Of a stretch of 64,000 nucleotides of DNA, positions 44,261 through 52,713 are shown piece after piece. A model generated the notes under the pieces. It had not been told where the DNA came from. It made no database searches and saw only the letters and a list, made by a program, of their open reading frames with translations. The DNA comes from Anaerocolumna sp. AGMB13020 (GTDB lineage Bacteria; Bacillota; Clostridia; Lachnospirales; Lachnospiraceae), in NCBI RefSeq assembly GCF_033100115.1, contig NZ_CP136910.1, positions 1,488,001 through 1,552,000 on the forward strand. The letters are read 5' to 3'. The position numbers and the translations under genes are program-made. The stretch's first letter is position 1. Every line of letters starts with the position of its first letter.

Positions 44261-44596
44261 ATGAAAAAAATACTTTTTAATTATCTCTCTTATATAGCCG
44301 TAATCTATTTATTGTCCATGGCGATTCCCAGTGTTACAATCTACAGCACCGGTGGGTTATTGACAGTTGGTCTTGTTTTGTTATTTGTGAATTTATTGAT
44401 AAAACCTTTGCTTTTGCTGGTAACCTTCCCTCTTAATGTTATAACCTTGGGTTTGTTTAGTTTTGTGGTAAATGCCTGGTCTATTATGATTGCGGATTAT
44501 TTTGTAAGAGGAATTTCCATGGGAGGATTCTTCAATTCCTTACTGGCAGCATTATTTATAAGCCTCTTAAAGGGACTTTTGGAAAGCAAAAAATAG
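44261..44596 (+). CDS. YvlD-like phage-holin-family 4 membrane protein
   Basis: 111 residues from the ATG at 44261 after GGGAG. Four membrane helices (NYLSYIAVIYLLSMAIP, LLTVGLVLLFVNLLIKPLLL, VITLGLFSFVVNAWSIMIADYF, FFNSLLAALFISLLKGL). The LLIKPLLLLVTFPLNVITLGLF block is the family hallmark (read as KPLLLLVTFPLN, then ITLGLF). YvlD proteins sit in envelope-stress operons such as yvlABCD; despite the name they are not lysis proteins. Confidence 0.9.
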   Translation: MKKILFNYLSYIAVIYLLSMAIPSVTIYSTGGLLTVGLVLLFVNLLIKPLLLLVTFPLNVITLGLFSFVVNAWSIMIADYFVRGISMGGFFNSLLAALFISLLKGLLESKK

Positions 44597-44618
44597 ACTG
44601 CATAAAAGCTGTTTCATT

Positions 44619-44666
44619 GAATAAAGGGCCGGAAGATACCATCAGGTTACTTCCAGCCCTTTATTC
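44619..44666. terminator. Terminator between convergent YvlD-like and DegV genes
   Basis: GAATAAAGGGC plus GGAAG pairs with CTTCC plus GCCCTTTATTC, 16 bp with one mismatch and a 14-nt loop. T tract is weak on both strands. Confidence 0.65.
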
Positions 44667-44692
44667 CTTAACAATAGCCACTTCTATAGGCT

Positions 44693-45580
44693 TTAATCAA
44701 CTCGTTTATCACCAACAAAGAAGAGGGCCACCGTCCCTGGTCCAGTATGTGAGCCGATTACTGTACCTATATTATTTATCAGGACTTTCCCTTTAAGCCC
44801 GGGAAATCTCTCTTCTATCATATCAGCCACCAATCTGGCATCTTCGTAACAGGCAGACTGGGAAATGTAGCACTTTCCATTATAAGCCTGCCGATCCTGT
44901 GCATGTTCCTCCATACGTCTTACCATTTCCTCTGATACCTTACGTTTGCCACGGTACTTATCTCTTGGTATGAGCTTTCCTTCATGGTTTACATTCAGAA
45001 GAGGGCATATCTTAAGAATCGTTCCGAAAGCAGCTGAGGTAGCTGAAATTCTGCCGCCGCGGTAATAACTGGTGAGGTCTGTGGAAAAGAACCAGTGATT
45101 TACCTTAAGTTTATTCTCCTCCAGCCAATTGTAACAGGCTTCTAGGCCTATCCCTTCCTGTTGCTTTTCTTTTGCCAGGGTTATCAGCAATCCGTATCCG
45201 GAGGATGCTGCCAGGGAATCCAGTACGACCACCTTTTGATCAGCATACTTTTCATTTAAAATATCCCTGCCTATACAGGCAGAATTATAGGCTCCTGAAA
45301 TACCGGAGGAAAGACTGATATGCAGAACGTCTTTTCCCTCTTTCAGAATCGGCTCCCAGACTTCCATATACTGTTCCGCATTGGGCTGAGATGTGGTAGA
45401 AGTTGCACCATCTTTTATTTTGTTGTAGAAAATATCAAAAGGCATGGATTTTCCCATATCATCCACATATTCCCTGCCTTCCATTGTATAGTGAAAATGT
45501 ATGACGGAGATGTTATTCTCCTCAAAAAACTCCAAGGACATATCTGCCGTTGAACAGCAGGTAATAATAAAGTCAGACAT
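44693..45580 (-). CDS. DegV-family fatty-acid-binding protein
   Basis: 295 residues. DegV hallmarks: ITCCSTADMSLEFFEENNISVI, DGATSTTSQPNAEQY, VLHISLSSGISGAYNSA, VVLDSLAASSGYG, the TDLTSYYRGGRIS block and NIGTVIGSHTGPGTVALFF at the end. Family members bind fatty acids and present them to fatty acid kinase. A TetR-type gene lies just upstream on the same strand, a common DegV arrangement. ATG with a weak AGGAGGTT upstream. Confidence 0.93.
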   Translation of the reverse strand: MSDFIITCCSTADMSLEFFEENNISVIHFHYTMEGREYVDDMGKSMPFDIFYNKIKDGATSTTSQPNAEQYMEVWEPILKEGKDVLHISLSSGISGAYNSACIGRDILNEKYADQKVVVLDSLAASSGYGLLITLAKEKQQEGIGLEACYNWLEENKLKVNHWFFSTDLTSYYRGGRISATSAAFGTILKICPLLNVNHEGKLIPRDKYRGKRKVSEEMVRRMEEHAQDRQAYNGKCYISQSACYEDARLVADMIEERFPGLKGKVLINNIGTVIGSHTGPGTVALFFVGDKRVD

Positions 45581-45718
45581 CTTCTAACCTCCTGGTACTG
45601 TATTGTATTCCTGACAAAGGGTTGTTATAGTATCAATCCTGCTATACAAGCCACCTTATGTAGTATTTAAAACTATTATATCTCTAGTAGCAAGCCTTGT
45701 AAAGTACAGGCTTGCTAT

Positions 45719-46279
45719 TTATACCTTCTTTTCGTATTTTTTCAGAGCATTTGTATAATTGCCCTGAAGTAGAATTCCCAGCTTTTCCATAATAATTTTA
45801 GGTTCTTCCTTCATTCCTTTATCAATCCAGTCTAATAACAGCCCGGCAAAAGCAAATTTGTAGAAGTTGGCTATAAAGACTTTGTCCTCCTCTTTCACTG
45901 ACATTCCTTCCGCAAATTCTTCTAAGACCCCTGATAGAAGATTGTAGGACTCATGATGCAGGTAACGCTCCAGATGCTCTTTGTTCACAGAATGATAGGT
46001 ACTCTTAACAAAGGATTTATTCTCCAGAACATATTCAAAAAGGCATAAAAATCCTTGCTCCCAGGTATCTGCTGTCTTATTACCGCCCAATGCTTTTGTA
46101 GCTTCACTGGCATAGATCCATTCAACCAGATCATAGATATCTTTAAAATGATAATAAAAGGTCTGCCTGTTCAAATCACAGTCCTCGGTGATATCCATTA
46201 CTGTTATTTTCTCAAGAGGCTTTAGCCTCAGCATTTTTTTCAATGAAGAGGCAAGTGCCTTTTTCGTAGTCTGTGACAT
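45719..46279 (-). CDS. TetR-family regulator (DhaS-like)
   Basis: 186 residues. TetR HTH in residues ~1-50 (KKALASSLKKMLRLKPLEKITVMDITEDCDL then NRQTFYYHFKDIYDLVEW), and the TetR_C_8/DhaS-like C-terminal domain. ATG after GGAGGAAT. It precedes degV on the same strand and is divergent from the class 1 isoprenoid gene; a palindrome lies between. Confidence 0.9.
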   Translation of the reverse strand: MSQTTKKALASSLKKMLRLKPLEKITVMDITEDCDLNRQTFYYHFKDIYDLVEWIYASEATKALGGNKTADTWEQGFLCLFEYVLENKSFVKSTYHSVNKEHLERYLHHESYNLLSGVLEEFAEGMSVKEEDKVFIANFYKFAFAGLLLDWIDKGMKEEPKIIMEKLGILLQGNYTNALKKYEKKV

Positions 46280-46341
46280 TGGTATTCCTCCGACCCTATA
46301 AAAACATAATCTGTTTCATTATACAAAAATAAACCCTGTCC

Positions 46342-46363
46342 ATCAATAGATTTAACTATTGAT
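46342..46363. promoter_or_regulatory. TetR-type operator candidate
   Basis: ATCAATAG and CTATTGAT separated by 6 bp (46342-46363) form a perfect palindrome between the divergent TetR and isoprenoid genes. Confidence 0.5.
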
Positions 46364-46453
46364 ATTCAATTGTTTGTTCTTTATAATACGGTTAATGACA
46401 ATAATTAGAATACCCTGAACATATTCCGGTATTAGATATAGAGGTGCACATCT

Positions 46454-47695
46454 ATGGACTGTTTAAAAGATATGATAAAAAGTTCCTTTCTTCCTGTAAT
46501 AAGAGAACAATGGCTTACTGCAAAAGATACTTTTCCTGAATTTCTGGAAAAGATTACAGATACCAAAAAAGCGGTCAATGAAAACGATGTTCAGGGCATA
46601 TCTGAAAAAATCCTCCTGCTGGTAAAGAAATGTCCACGTTTTCCTTTAAAACGCAGGCGTTGGAAATTTCAGATGGATTCCCTACTATCCCAGGTTCTTC
46701 TATCAGAAACCATTATACAGCTTCATACCTACCTCTCTGCGGAAAGCCTGGATAGCTTTGTCACAGAAGTTAAGGATTTTCTTAGAGAAGTGAGAGCGTA
46801 TACCCCGGAGCTCTCCTTTGCCGATATCGGCCAGGCTCTTAGAAATTATATTGTTTATATGATGTTTAAACAGATACATAAGGATGCCTCACCTTTTTCA
46901 AAAACCTGTTATGGTTATAGTATGCTCTACCCTTACACGGATAATTATATCGATCATCCAGGAAACTCTTCCTCAGATAAAGCTCGCTATAATACACTGA
47001 TACAGGATTTTCTGCATAAGAAGCAACCGTTTCCCTCCTGTACCCACGACACAAAGACTCTGCACTTTCTCACGGCAGCTTCTGCTGCAGCGGACAGTAA
47101 TGCTTCTGACACTGCCCGCACCCTGCTCCTTATGATGTTGGATGCCCAAAAGGAAAGTCTAAAACAGCAGAACTCTGATAAGCCTTTAACCCTCGAAGAA
47201 AGACTTGCAATATCACTTTACAAAGGAGGTGTATCTGTATTAATCGATCGTTATTATGTAACAAAAGAAATGACAAGAGAAGATTATCTCTTCTACCTTG
47301 GCTTCGGATTCTTTCTGCAATTGGCCGATGACCTGCAGGATATCGGAGAGGATTTCAAAAGAGGCGGGCAGACCTTATTTACTCTAAGTCTGCAGGAAGA
47401 TGCACTTGAAAAGCTTGTAAATAAGCTTCTTCATTTTGTCCATAGTCTCTGTTCCTCCTTCTGTCCGGAAAATACTGCTTTTCTGCAGTTTGTAAGAAAC
47501 AGCAGTTATCAGCTGATAGCCATGTCCTTAAATAGGAGCAGGGAATACTTCTCTGCAGATTATATAAGACAAATGGAAACCTCCTTTCCAGTATCCTTTG
47601 CCTGCCTGGAGCAAGGAAGGCAGGGACCTTTCGGTAATCTGGATTCTACCGACCAGAAAAAGTATCAAAGAGTCATTGATGCCCTGCTTTCATAA
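46454..47695 (+). CDS. Class 1 isoprenoid biosynthesis enzyme (terpene synthase-like)
   Basis: 413 residues, no signal peptide. Two acidic blocks fit a class I isoprenoid synthase fold: YPYTDNYIDHPGNSS near residue 156-170 and FLQLADDLQDIGEDFKRGGQTLF near 290-312 (DDLQD followed by a basic R-x-G-Q-T-L). Both kinds of motif bind diphosphate through Mg. I recall this family from Firmicutes under the name 'class 1 isoprenoid biosynthesis enzyme', with no known product. It is followed by a methyltransferase-like ORF and is divergent from a TetR gene. Whether it makes a terpene or acts on another prenyl diphosphate is unknown. Confidence 0.78.
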   Translation: MDCLKDMIKSSFLPVIREQWLTAKDTFPEFLEKITDTKKAVNENDVQGISEKILLLVKKCPRFPLKRRRWKFQMDSLLSQVLLSETIIQLHTYLSAESLDSFVTEVKDFLREVRAYTPELSFADIGQALRNYIVYMMFKQIHKDASPFSKTCYGYSMLYPYTDNYIDHPGNSSSDKARYNTLIQDFLHKKQPFPSCTHDTKTLHFLTAASAAADSNASDTARTLLLMMLDAQKESLKQQNSDKPLTLEERLAISLYKGGVSVLIDRYYVTKEMTREDYLFYLGFGFFLQLADDLQDIGEDFKRGGQTLFTLSLQEDALEKLVNKLLHFVHSLCSSFCPENTAFLQFVRNSSYQLIAMSLNRSREYFSADYIRQMETSFPVSFACLEQGRQGPFGNLDSTDQKKYQRVIDALLS

Positions 47696-47732
47696 ACTTT
47701 TTTGTGGGATTATAAATTGATTGTTAGCATAG

Positions 47733-48365
47733 ATGATAGCAGCTCTTGAATTGTGGTACGAGAATCAAAACCGTCTCCCCTCAGATGCTACCGTACTGTT
47801 ATCGGATATATCCTCCGGCATGTTAAGAAATGCCTCCTCCCGATTAAAAGCTAGCCCCGGTAATTATGAATACAGGCAATTTGATATGCAGGATATTCCC
47901 TATGAGAATGAAACCTTTAACCTTGTAATTGCGAATCATGTATTATTTTATGCGAAAGACAGAAAAAAAGCTTTGGCAGAGCTGAAACGGGTTTTAAAGT
48001 CTGGGGGATGCCTTTGTCTAAGCACTTACGGTCAAAAACATATGCAGGAAATTGAAGCTTTGGCAAAGGATTACGATGAGAGAATAGCCTTATCAGAAGT
48101 AAAACTCTTTGATATCTTCGGTCTTGATAAGGGGGCGGAAGAATTAGAAGAATTGTTTCAGGCTGTGGAAAAGCATTGCTATTCCGACAGCCTGTTGGTA
48201 AAAGAGGTTAAACCTCTCGCAGATTTTATTTACTCCTGCCATGGTAATCAGATGCGTTTCTTAAAAGATTCCAAGGAGGATTTTGAGAAATTCCTTGCTG
48301 CAAAGCTTGGTAAAAAGGGGTTAATGGTGACAAAGGAGGCTGGAATCTTTCTATGTTATTCTTGA
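47733..48365 (+). pseudogene. SAM-dependent methyltransferase lacking its N-terminus
   Basis: 210 residues remain from ATG 47733, which has no ribosome site and an in-frame TAG directly before it. The retained parts match class I methyltransferases from motif II on: VLLSDISSGMLRNASSRL, FDMQDIPYENETFNLVIANHVLFY, ALAELKRVLKSGGCLCLSTYG. The SAM-binding motif I (GCGTG-like) and everything before it are missing, so ~60 residues were lost. Probably inactive, unless translated with another partner. Once it may have been in an operon with the isoprenoid gene. Confidence 0.7.
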
Positions 48366-48422
48366 TTACATATTGTTATCGCTGATTACATTTTGTTATC
48401 GTTGATTGCTTATTGTTATTAT
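48363..48422. repeat. 20-bp tandem repeat
   Basis: Three copies of TGATTACATATTGTTATCGC-like units, exact 20-bp period, running from the methyltransferase stop to the ABC-F stop. Confidence 0.8.
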
Positions 48423-48426
48423 TACT

Positions 48427-50454
48427 TTAGTTATTGCTAATAGAAAGCCATTCCTCCATTACATCTTCAAGCTCAGCTGACAGGTCTTGTTGCCTGTTAT
48501 AGAGTGTATTTAGTTCCTCAAAAGGTATTTCTGGTGAATTCATACGTTCATTAACTGCTTTTAGCTCCTTCTCCAGGTTTTCTATATTTTGCTCAAGATA
48601 AGTTATACGGACTGGATTCACCTTTTTTTCTTTTTCTAAAATTTGTTTATCTTTGGTGTATGTGATTTCCTTCTTTCTTTTGCTATCAATGTTTTCTTTT
48701 ACTCCGGATGTTTTGTCAATACGATTCCCCTGTTGTATACTGACTGATTTGGTGCTAATCCTATTTATTTCAGAAGTAAAACTACCCTCCAACTTTTCTT
48801 TTTCCGCCTTATAAGCATCATAATTACCGTCATAACTCTTTAGTTTCCCTTGGTTTAGCTCCAATATCCTGGTCGCTGTCTTATTCATAAAATATCTGTC
48901 ATGAGAAATATAAAATACTGTTCCTTTAAAGGCCGCCAGTGTATTTTCAATATTCTCAATGGACACCGTATCCAGATGATTGGTCGGCTCATCCAGTATC
49001 AATAGATTCACATCCGTAAATAGAAGTTTACTCAACATCAAACGTACCCGCTCGCCGCCGGACAGATACTTTACTCTCTTAAAAACAGTACTTCCAAAGA
49101 ATAAGAATCTGGACAGGTATTCTCTGGCTGCTCCCTCCAGAATTGAAATATCCTCGCGAAAGCATTCTAACAGAGTAATTTCTTCATTCTGAAAAGTAAG
49201 GTTCTGTGGCAGGTACGCAAGCTTTACATTACTGCCAAATTCAATGCTGCCTTTATCCGGTATTATTTCTTTTAAGAGCATTTTAAGAAAGGTAGTCTTT
49301 CCGCTGCCATTCTGTCCAATCATAGCAACTCTCTCCCTGAAATAGATCTCTGCCTCCGTTTCGTTAAATAATATCTTTTCACCAAAGGCCTTCACTAACT
49401 CCTTGGCTTTTACGACTACATTTCCCGACCTTTCTGCTTCTGAAACCTTAAGCCGCAGATTATTATCTCTTGCACCGGGTCGTTCAATCCTCTCCATTTT
49501 ATCCAGCTTTATCTGCATACTGGCAGCTCTTTTGTAGAACTTTTCATTACCGCCTTTTGCTGCCCATTCTCTTAGCTGTTTCACGGACTTTTCCATATCA
49601 TTGATTTTCTTCTGTTGATCTTTGTAATGCTCCTGCCATATGCGTAAATTTTCTTCCTTCTGGCGCAGAAAGTCCGTATAGTTTCCGCTGTAAGTCTCTG
49701 CTTCACCATCTTCGATCTCAATTATTTTTGTTACGGTATTATCCAGGAAATACCTGTCATGGGACACAATGATTACTGTTCCTTTATAGGTCTTTATATA
49801 TTCCTCCAGCCATTCTACTGATTCCATATCCAGATGATTGGTGGGCTCATCTAATAGCAGTACATCAGGATTATCCATTAAGAGTTTACCCAGTGCGGTG
49901 GTTGTCTTCTCTCCGCCGCTCAGTACCTTGAATTCTTTCTCTAAGAATTCTTCACTGAATTTTAAGCCTTTGCAGATTCTGTTAAGCTTCTCGGTAACCT
50001 GGTATCCGCCTTTGCTTTCGTATTGCTTCAGACAGTTATCATATTTCTTTAACACTTTCTCAAGAATTGTTCCCTCTGCCTGCTGCATCTCAAGCTCAAG
50101 GCTTCTTAACTCTGCCTCTAATTCATATACCTCTTCAAAAGCCATATTAAGCACATCAATTACCCTGACCCCTGCTTCATAATCCGGTATCTGGTCCAGG
50201 TAGGCACAGGTGGTATCCTTTGACAAAAGAACCCAGCCTTCATCGTAGCCCGGCGGTACTGGTGCATATGGGTAACCTGCACAATGATTTAAGGTCAGTT
50301 TGCCTGCAATCAGTTTCATGATGGTAGTCTTACCGCTTCCGTTTTCTCCTACCATTCCTGCTCTTTCACCTTCATTTACCATAAAGGTCACGTTCTTTAA
50401 AACCAGTGTGGTGTTCATATATTTTTTTACACCATTAACAAATACGTCTTTCAT
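48427..50454 (-). CDS. ABC-F subfamily ATPase (ribosomal protection type)
   Basis: 675 residues, two ATPase domains and no membrane helices. Domain 1: GENGSGKTT, LSGGEKTTTAL, LLLDEPTNHLDMESVEWLE; domain 2: GQNGSGKTT, LSGGERVRLML, LILDEPTNHLD. The interdomain linker (~250-320) is long and basic, as in antibiotic-resistance ABC-F proteins that enter the ribosomal E site. A ~120-residue charged, coiled C-terminal extension follows. ATG after AAAGGG. The leader has a promoter, an 11-codon ORF and a terminator, as in vmlR-type attenuation. Resistance spectrum (lincosamide, streptogramin A, pleuromutilin) is inference. Confidence 0.92.
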   Translation of the reverse strand: MKDVFVNGVKKYMNTTLVLKNVTFMVNEGERAGMVGENGSGKTTIMKLIAGKLTLNHCAGYPYAPVPPGYDEGWVLLSKDTTCAYLDQIPDYEAGVRVIDVLNMAFEEVYELEAELRSLELEMQQAEGTILEKVLKKYDNCLKQYESKGGYQVTEKLNRICKGLKFSEEFLEKEFKVLSGGEKTTTALGKLLMDNPDVLLLDEPTNHLDMESVEWLEEYIKTYKGTVIIVSHDRYFLDNTVTKIIEIEDGEAETYSGNYTDFLRQKEENLRIWQEHYKDQQKKINDMEKSVKQLREWAAKGGNEKFYKRAASMQIKLDKMERIERPGARDNNLRLKVSEAERSGNVVVKAKELVKAFGEKILFNETEAEIYFRERVAMIGQNGSGKTTFLKMLLKEIIPDKGSIEFGSNVKLAYLPQNLTFQNEEITLLECFREDISILEGAAREYLSRFLFFGSTVFKRVKYLSGGERVRLMLSKLLFTDVNLLILDEPTNHLDTVSIENIENTLAAFKGTVFYISHDRYFMNKTATRILELNQGKLKSYDGNYDAYKAEKEKLEGSFTSEINRISTKSVSIQQGNRIDKTSGVKENIDSKRKKEITYTKDKQILEKEKKVNPVRITYLEQNIENLEKELKAVNERMNSPEIPFEELNTLYNRQQDLSAELEDVMEEWLSISNN

Positions 50455-50548
50455 TTTAATAATACCCTTTGTTATCGGGCACCCTTTCCTTTATTTTTTC
50501 CGAACAATGAAAGGTTCCAAGAGAGAAAGCACTGCTATTCCAGGGCAT

Positions 50549-50581
50549 AAAAAAACTGCAGAAGAATACTCCTTCTACAGT
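50549..50581 (-). terminator. Intrinsic terminator in the ABC-F leader (candidate attenuator)
   Basis: On the minus strand ACTGTAGAAG and CTTCTGCAGT form a 10-bp stem (one G-U) with a 7-nt loop, followed by T7 (50555-50549), ~95 nt before the ABC-F start. Confidence 0.8.
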
Positions 50582-50739
50582 GCTGTCAACTTATCTATTT
50601 AACCTGATTACAAACTGATTATTTTTTAAGAAAGACCTATCCATCTTCAACTTATAATCCAAGGTTTCCTTACGATGACTTCAGCAAAGTATATCCCTTC
50701 AAAATGCTTTCTTATAATGAACCCATTATAAAAATACTA

Positions 50740-50775
50740 TTAAATTGATCCATAGTTGCAATTTTCAGGTGTCAT
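50740..50775 (-). CDS. 11-residue leader peptide of the ABC-F gene (candidate)
   Basis: MTPENCNYGSI is encoded from ATG 50775, nine bases after GGAAGGAG (50792-50785), and ends in TAA. It lies between a good promoter and the leader terminator. The design is that of ribosome-stall attenuators of antibiotic-resistance genes. Translation is inferred. Confidence 0.55.
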   Translation of the reverse strand: MTPENCNYGSI

Positions 50776-50801
50776 ACCTTACAGCTCCTTCCACGTAATA
50801 C

Positions 50802-50830
50802 TTTATATAAGATGGTTTATCTTATAACAA
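50802..50830 (-). promoter_or_regulatory. Promoter of the ABC-F leader
   Basis: TTGTTA (50825-50830) and TATAAA (50802-50807), 17-bp spacing on the minus strand, upstream of the leader ORF. Confidence 0.6.
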
Positions 50831-50977
50831 TAGTGTATCAGTATAATAACAAGAAGGAAACCTCAAGAATTATTTTAAAAATTTATGACCTTGATAAAAT
50901 TTACCTCTACCGGGTTAAAAGCTTTTTAAATAGCAATTTTCCCTTGCAGAGGTAAATATTAATGTGACTTATTTTAT

Positions 50978-51400
50978 TTATAGATTTTTCTCAGCAATCA
51001 AGCGGTAGAGATTTTTGTTTTCTTTATCCATACGGCTCTTAATCTTACCAAGTACGGTTTTTGTCATAGGGCGGAACTCTGCTTCTGCCGCAAGCACCTT
51101 GTTTTTGGTGTTGAACCGGTTCTTATACTCCGTAAATTCCGTAACAAGGCCTCCCATTTCATCACTGTAGGAGCTTGCCATATTTTTTATTTCCGTATCT
51201 TTGCTATCCCTTAAAGCAGGGTACATAAAATCATCTTCTGACAGCAGATGAATATTCAGAAGTCCTGCCAGTTTATTGATATGGAGAGTGATATCACTTA
51301 ATAAATCAATATACTCCGTACTGAAAGTAAGACTTAGTATGATATCCAGCTCTTCTTCAATGCTGGCATGCTGCTTTTTTAATTGTTCCAGGTTAATCAT
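50978..51400 (-). CDS. Hemerythrin-like (HHE) domain protein
   Basis: 140 residues of a four-helix HHE-type protein: LKKQHASIEEEL, DITLHINKLAGLLNIHLLSEDDFMYPAL with the His/Asp/Glu ligand pattern. Ligands are less complete than in the next gene. Non-heme di-iron proteins of this group bind or reduce O2 or NO. It ends a three-gene block on the minus strand (unknown protein - hemerythrin - hemerythrin) downstream of hcp. ATG follows AGAGGTGTT. Confidence 0.82.
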   Translation of the reverse strand: MINLEQLKKQHASIEEELDIILSLTFSTEYIDLLSDITLHINKLAGLLNIHLLSEDDFMYPALRDSKDTEIKNMASSYSDEMGGLVTEFTEYKNRFNTKNKVLAAEAEFRPMTKTVLGKIKSRMDKENKNLYRLIAEKNL

Positions 51401-51423
51401 TGTAACACCTCTGTTCCAGACCT

Positions 51424-51993
51424 TTATTCCACACCGTATTTTCCGGTAAGTTCTTTTAATATTCCAAGGCAGTGCTCTTGAACGCCCTGCTCTGTTGCTT
51501 CCTCTTCAAAGACTCTGACTCTTTCATCCACTGACTCGAGTATTTCTTTGGAAAGGCTTTTCTCTGCATAAGGATAGATTACTTCATTTTCCTTTCCGAT
51601 ATGCCTTTTTAACAGAACTGCGTAACCGGAAGCTCCCCCTATCATTCCAAGCTTATGAAGTGTTACCGGATTTTCTCTGTAAAGCTTAATGGAATCTTCC
51701 AGGTCGGATATGTGCAGGCGTCCCAGATCATGTTCTACCAGCATACCATGCTGAATCAAATTGGTTCCAATCTTACCTAAGTTATTAGTCATTTCAGCAA
51801 ACAATACCTGTTCTTCTTTTCCGTGATGATGCTTATCTGCATAGTTTCTGGCAAAATAAATCATCTTCTCAAAATCCTCAGTTACCGGTTCTTCACCATC
51901 TATGATTTTGCAGCATGCATTTTCTACCACCTGAATAAGCTTTAAAATATTGTCATGTTCTGCTACCATTAATTCCACACTGTACATATCCAT
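51424..51993 (-). CDS. Hemerythrin domain protein
   Basis: 189 residues. Ligand motifs are clear: VAEHDNILKLI (His13), YADKHHHGKEEQVLF (H...E), LIQHGMLVEHDLGRL, LLKRHIGKENEVIYPY, consistent with a di-iron hemerythrin fold. ATG with AGGAGGTATG upstream. Such proteins in anaerobes sense or scavenge O2/NO. It lies between the unknown 52025-52633 gene and the second HHE gene, 24-30 bp apart, so probably one operon. Confidence 0.9.
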   Translation of the reverse strand: MDMYSVELMVAEHDNILKLIQVVENACCKIIDGEEPVTEDFEKMIYFARNYADKHHHGKEEQVLFAEMTNNLGKIGTNLIQHGMLVEHDLGRLHISDLEDSIKLYRENPVTLHKLGMIGGASGYAVLLKRHIGKENEVIYPYAEKSLSKEILESVDERVRVFEEEATEQGVQEHCLGILKELTGKYGVE

Positions 51994-52024
51994 ACCTCCT
52001 GTATTATTTATTATTATTTTAATT

Positions 52025-52633
52025 TTAGTTTAACGTAAGTTCAAAAACAGCATCGGGTTTTACAACAAATTTAATTGCTGTTCCGCTAATCAAGCCCTCA
52101 ATGATTGCCTTACGAAGTTCATAATATACGTCTATAGAGCCATTTACCTGTTCCCAGTATCTGCTGTGTACACACTCAGCCTGCTGCCAGCTCGTATAAG
52201 CTGAACCCTGCTCCAGGATTTCATTTACATGGTCACAGGGCATACCATCAATGAGGCTGTCACTGATAACCTGAAAAGCATCTTCCGCATCTGCAGTAGC
52301 TGGAATACTATGTTTCCTGCCAAATTCAAAAGCCGTTTCTATCAGCTTCTCTTTTCTGCTATTGTCTTGATTTAATATTTCGGTTACTGCTAAAGCAAGC
52401 CTTCCTTCTGTAATTGAAAGCTTGGACTGTAACCAGCCATGTATGTTCATACCATCTATAATATCTTCCAGAGGCTCACTGCTGATCGTACCAAACCTCC
52501 TGGCAAGTTTATCTTCTAATTCATTATCCCAGCCATTTGCAGCACTGAGTTCTACAATATCCTTAACCAGCTCTTCCTGAAGCTTAATCTTATTATATAC
52601 CCAATAATGGATCGGTCCTAAAAATGCACTCAT
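52025..52633 (-). CDS. Conserved protein of unknown function in the hcp/hemerythrin cluster
   Basis: 202 residues, ATG after AAGGAGAGAAG. I do not recognise a domain. It begins MSAFLGPIHYWVYNKIKLQ and contains NIHGWLQSKLSI, DGMPCDHV and QQAECVHSRYW; conserved-looking His and Cys could bind metal. Predicted all-helical, no signal peptide. It leads the hemerythrin pair, so a role with NO, O2 or iron is reasonable but unproven. Confidence 0.75.
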   Translation of the reverse strand: MSAFLGPIHYWVYNKIKLQEELVKDIVELSAANGWDNELEDKLARRFGTISSEPLEDIIDGMNIHGWLQSKLSITEGRLALAVTEILNQDNSRKEKLIETAFEFGRKHSIPATADAEDAFQVISDSLIDGMPCDHVNEILEQGSAYTSWQQAECVHSRYWEQVNGSIDVYYELRKAIIEGLISGTAIKFVVKPDAVFELTLN

Positions 52634-52677
52634 CTCTTCTCTCCTTATTCTCTATAAGAAACAATACGCTATAAGGT

Positions 52678-52713
52678 GGGGCTGCCTTACAGCAATTTCT
52701 TTAAGGCAGCCCC
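52678..52713. repeat. Strong 11-bp hairpin upstream of the hemerythrin operon
   Basis: GGGGCTGCCTT and AAGGCAGCCCC with a 14-nt loop. No T tract follows on either strand, so it is not a standard terminator; it abuts the branched element at 52714. Confidence 0.75.

Noticed and set aside
44261..44596. Prophage holin
   Set aside because: The phage-holin-4 family here is the YvlD type, in a DUF2089/YvlB context with no phage genes.
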